Shown piece by piece: positions 62,232 to 64,000 of a DNA stretch of 64,000 bases. Made by a program: the position numbers and the translations under genes. The notes beneath the pieces are model-generated. The model was given only the letters and a program-made list of their open reading frames with translations, searched no databases and was not told where the DNA came from. Every line of letters starts with the position of its first letter. The first letter of the stretch is position 1. Origin of the DNA: Pseudonocardia humida (lineage in GTDB: Bacteria; Actinomycetota; Actinomycetes; Mycobacteriales; Pseudonocardiaceae); the NCBI RefSeq assembly GCF_023898865.1, contig NZ_JAGSOV010000050.1:1-64000 (forward strand). Direction: 5' to 3'.

Positions 62232-62426
62232 CCAGCCCGAGCCGGGCCGCCGAGCTCGTTGCCGATCGCGTCGGTTGTGCAGCGCAGCCGGAGCTTCGTG
62301 CGGGCCACGGGCGAGTGGCGCGGCATCCCCGCGGTCGCGGATGCGCACGAGCTGGTCCGGGCCGTCACACAACGCCTACGGACGGAGCGGGGCGGGGTGG
62401 TCGAGTGTCGTTCAGACACCGACTAG
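62232..62426 (+). pseudogene. C-terminal fragment of an unrecognised protein
   Basis: In a third frame the sequence reads SVVQRSRSFVRATGEWRGIP then AVADAHELVRAVTQRLRTER to a stop at 62424-62426. It has no start of its own and looks like natural protein sequence rather than a shadow. Its stop overlaps the RNA-ligase start by about 22 bases, as in a coupled gene pair. I do not recognise the family. Confidence 0.45.
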
Positions 62427-63083
62427 ACCTCGACCCCATCGACGCCGACTGGTCGGCCTTCGCCGCGCTGGAGCGCATGGAAAGCCACTGGGACCGGCCC
62501 GATTGGCCACCGGGCCGGACTGCCTACTACTGGTACCTCGATTTCACCGGCCACCCCGAGGTGCGAAAACTGGCGAGCCGCTGCCAACAGGTCGTGGCCG
62601 GCGAGCACTTCGATCCCGTCGCCGCCGACGGGCTGCACATGACTCTGGCAAAGGTTGCATTCGCTGACGAGATCGACCAAGCCGGGCTGAACCGCGTCGC
62701 GCGGCCGCGAGCCGCGCCGTGGCCGGGATCGGCGCGATGCCGGTGACGGTCGGCCCGTTGGCCGGATCCGTGTGACGTTGAGTTTCAGCGCCTCACCGCG
62801 AGCCGCGATCGACGACGTTCGGACGGCCCTGGTGCGGGCAACCCACGACGCCGGGTATCCGGCCGATTCCGACGCGGCGGGCCGGTTCCGCCCGCACGTC
62901 GGCATCGCCTACTGCAACCGAACGACCGACGCTCGGCCCATTATCGAGCAGGTCCGCGAGCTGCGGAAACTCGATCGCGTCACCGTGCACGTCCGCGACT
63001 GCGTCCTCGTCGCCCTGACCCGGCACGAGCGGTCCTACATCTGGCGGGTCCGACACCGCCTCCCGCTGAGTCCCGCGCGGTGA
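62405..63083 (+). pseudogene. 2'-5' RNA ligase-like protein, two frameshifts
   Basis: From GTG 62405 frame 1 gives SFRHRLDLDPIDADWSAFAA, YYWYLDFTGHPEVRKLASRC and the first HxTx-type motif LHMTLAKVAF. At about 62700 the frame shifts to AAASRAVAGIGAMPVTVGPL, and at about 62772 again to TLSFSASPRAAIDDVRTALV and FRPHVGIAYCN, the second histidine motif. Together they make one protein of about 225 residues of the 2H phosphoesterase family. Two independent indels argue for a decayed gene. Confidence 0.72.
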
Positions 63084-63342
63084 CGACGGGCTGAGCCCTG
63101 CCCGGCTGAGCTGCGGGAGAGTCGAACGCCTGCAGAAGATCAACATCCTTCCACGGATTATCTGAAGCGTCGATATTCTTTTCCAGAATATCGGGATGAG
63201 CTGCATCGGTCCTGACATGCGAAGATTCTGTACGAGAATAAGCTATGTCAAGCCTGGCGTAGGAGTTTCGTAGGGCTGGGTCCTTACTCGGTGTGCGCGG
63301 TTCGCAATCCCGCGAGTCGCACCGAGAGAGGAACCAATCAAA
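63084..63342. other. AT-richer control region upstream of excisionase
   Basis: This 259-base gap is clearly richer in A and T than its surroundings. It holds two copies of the dyad ATTCT-N5-AGAAT exactly 50 bases apart, listed separately. No gene is seen in it. Confidence 0.6.
63175..63239. promoter_or_regulatory. pair of ATTCT-N5-AGAAT dyads
   Basis: ATTCT-N5-AGAAT occurs at 63175-63189 and at 63225-63239. The first is extended to 8-base arms (CGATATTC at 63171 and GAATATCG at 63186). The starts are exactly 50 bases apart, close to five helical turns. They lie upstream of the excisionase gene and are candidate operators or recombinase arm sites. Confidence 0.55.
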
Positions 63343-63633
63343 GTGCAAACGACGAGTTCCACAGCGAACGCCGCAGAGGAGCGGCCGAGCTTCTACACGG
63401 TCGCCGAGGTCGCCCGGCTGTTGCGGGTGAACCGGGCGACGATCTACCGAGCGATCGCTGCCGATGCCTTTCCGGCGGTGCGGGTGCGGGGCCGGTACGT
63501 GATTCCCGCGGTGGCGCTGGACCAGCTGGCCGCCGAGGCGGCTGTGTCCGGCGCGGTCGTGGACGTGGCCGCGATCGCGGCCGCGCGGCGGATCAGCCGC
63601 GAGGTCGCCCGGATGATCGGTGGACGGCCGTGA
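63343..63633 (+). CDS. excisionase-family helix-turn-helix protein
   Basis: This 96-residue protein has the excisionase/MerR-like fold FYTVAEVARLLRVNRATIYRAIAADAFPAVRVRGRYVIPAVALDQL (about 17-62), typical of Xis proteins of actinobacterial integrative elements. A short Ala-rich helical tail follows. GAGAGAGGAA precedes the GTG at 63343. It would normally direct excision together with an integrase read from the same strand; here the integrase remnant reads toward it from the right, so the region is rearranged. Confidence 0.82.
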   Translation: MQTTSSTANAAEERPSFYTVAEVARLLRVNRATIYRAIAADAFPAVRVRGRYVIPAVALDQLAAEAAVSGAVVDVAAIAAARRISREVARMIGGRP

Positions 63634-63761
63634 GCCGCCGGGGCCGAGGCGCCGACGGGCGCAACGGTGGCCGCGACGACTTCGGACGCGACAGGCGGTA
63701 CCGGCGTCGCCAACGACGGGCCGCGCAGCATCGGGCCGACCGGCGACGCGAGCGGCGGGCT

Positions 63762-63971
63762 GCGCTGCTCGTCTACCTGACCGATGAGGCGCGTTCGCGC
63801 CTTCTTCGCCTCGGCGAGGGCGCGCGGCCCGGCCGGCACGGTCTCGGTCAGGTAGTGCCGCTTGCCCGACAGCGGGTCGACGCCCGCGTAGACCTTCACG
63901 CGCAGGGAACCACTGGCGAGCTTCTCGATCTCGCCGCGCTGCCGTTCCGACGACTTGCGGGCACTCGTCAT
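63762..63971 (-). pseudogene. N-terminal fragment of a tyrosine integrase
   Basis: From ATG 63971 the frame reads GSLRVKVYAGVDPLSGKRHY, LTETVPAGPRALAEAKKART and RLIGQVDEQR. This is the N-terminal AP2-like arm-binding and linker part of actinobacterial tyrosine recombinases. After about 70 residues homology ends and the frame continues as the reverse of the excisionase region. The core-binding and catalytic domains (R...HxxR...Y) are missing. The 8-base inverted repeat GGTGCGAG/CTCGCACC at 63972-63997 lies directly upstream. Confidence 0.75.
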
Positions 63972-63997
63972 GGTGCGAGGCTAGGACGACTCGCACC
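63972..63997. promoter_or_regulatory. inverted repeat upstream of integrase remnant
   Basis: GGTGCGAG (63972-63979) and CTCGCACC (63990-63997) pair around ten bases directly before the integrase ATG. It could be the former operator or ribosome-site hairpin of the integrase gene. Confidence 0.4.
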
Positions 63998-64000
63998 ACG

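Noticed and set aside
63631..64000. A plus-strand frame starting at the GTG that overlaps the excisionase stop.
   Set aside because: It begins with an Arg-rich string and then runs as the reverse of the integrase N-terminus without a stop inside the window. A short real gene at its start cannot be excluded but is not supported.

Overview
The window is very GC-rich DNA with GTG starts, ATGA/GTGA start-stop overlaps and several promoters that end exactly at a start codon. Together with the protein families (a single-chain biotin carboxylase, a WS/DGAT acyltransferase, a DUF574-type methyltransferase, SigJ, serine/threonine kinases with extracellular propellers), this points to a chromosome segment of an actinomycete, most likely Pseudonocardiaceae. 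No rRNA, intact tRNA, CRISPR array or intact insertion sequence was seen.

Region 1 (1-19,500) is metabolic and housekeeping. It holds a membrane methyltransferase, a Nudix hydrolase, a SAM methyltransferase and a lipid-centred set: enoyl-CoA hydratase, acyl-CoA ligase coupled to a TesB-type thioesterase, FAD oxidoreductase, SDR, a fused BC-BCCP-CT acyl-CoA carboxylase and a wax ester synthase. An MFS exporter with a BlaI-type repressor and its probable operator, and a lipoprotein/OmpA pair, also lie here. Short intergenic repeats and hairpins recur.

Region 2 (19,500-46,000) is a large surface or exopolysaccharide locus. It has a priming sugar-phosphate transferase, a Wzx-type flippase, a Wzy-type polymerase that carries its own Wzz-like C-terminal domain, a separate Wzz-like protein, GT4-type and GT2 glycosyltransferases, an epimerase, O-acetyltransferases, a polysaccharide deacetylase, a FemAB/CelD-like acyltransferase, a putative TIM-barrel glycosidase, an AT3-SGNH acyltransferase and a GT39-type mannosyltransferase. 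Its right edge runs into two paralogous receptor kinases, one with a YVTN propeller and one with a PQQ-type propeller. A DUF4097 lipoprotein and an FHA-HTH protein follow, which suggests a signalling module beside the envelope genes.

Region 3 (50,000-59,450) is mixed: an O-methyltransferase, a frame-broken VapC-type toxin with its antitoxin, an alpha/beta hydrolase, a DUF4230 protein, a remnant of a 13E12-type HNH endonuclease, AraC and VOC genes, a UvrA-like ABC protein, a cyclic-nucleotide-domain histidine kinase, a broken winged-helix gene and a double ribbon-helix-helix protein.

Region 4 (59,546-64,000) looks like the decayed end of an integrative element. It begins with the 3' half of a tRNA-Arg(CCG), the classic scar of tyrosine-integrase insertion. 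Next come an alcohol-dehydrogenase stub, an intact SnoaL/sigJ divergent pair, an alpha/beta hydrolase cut at a recombination joint, a frameshifted 2'-5' RNA ligase, an excisionase with two matching upstream dyads, and an integrase N-terminus that breaks off. Most of the novelty is in the two-propeller kinase pair, the Wzy-Wzz fusion and this eroded tRNA-linked island.
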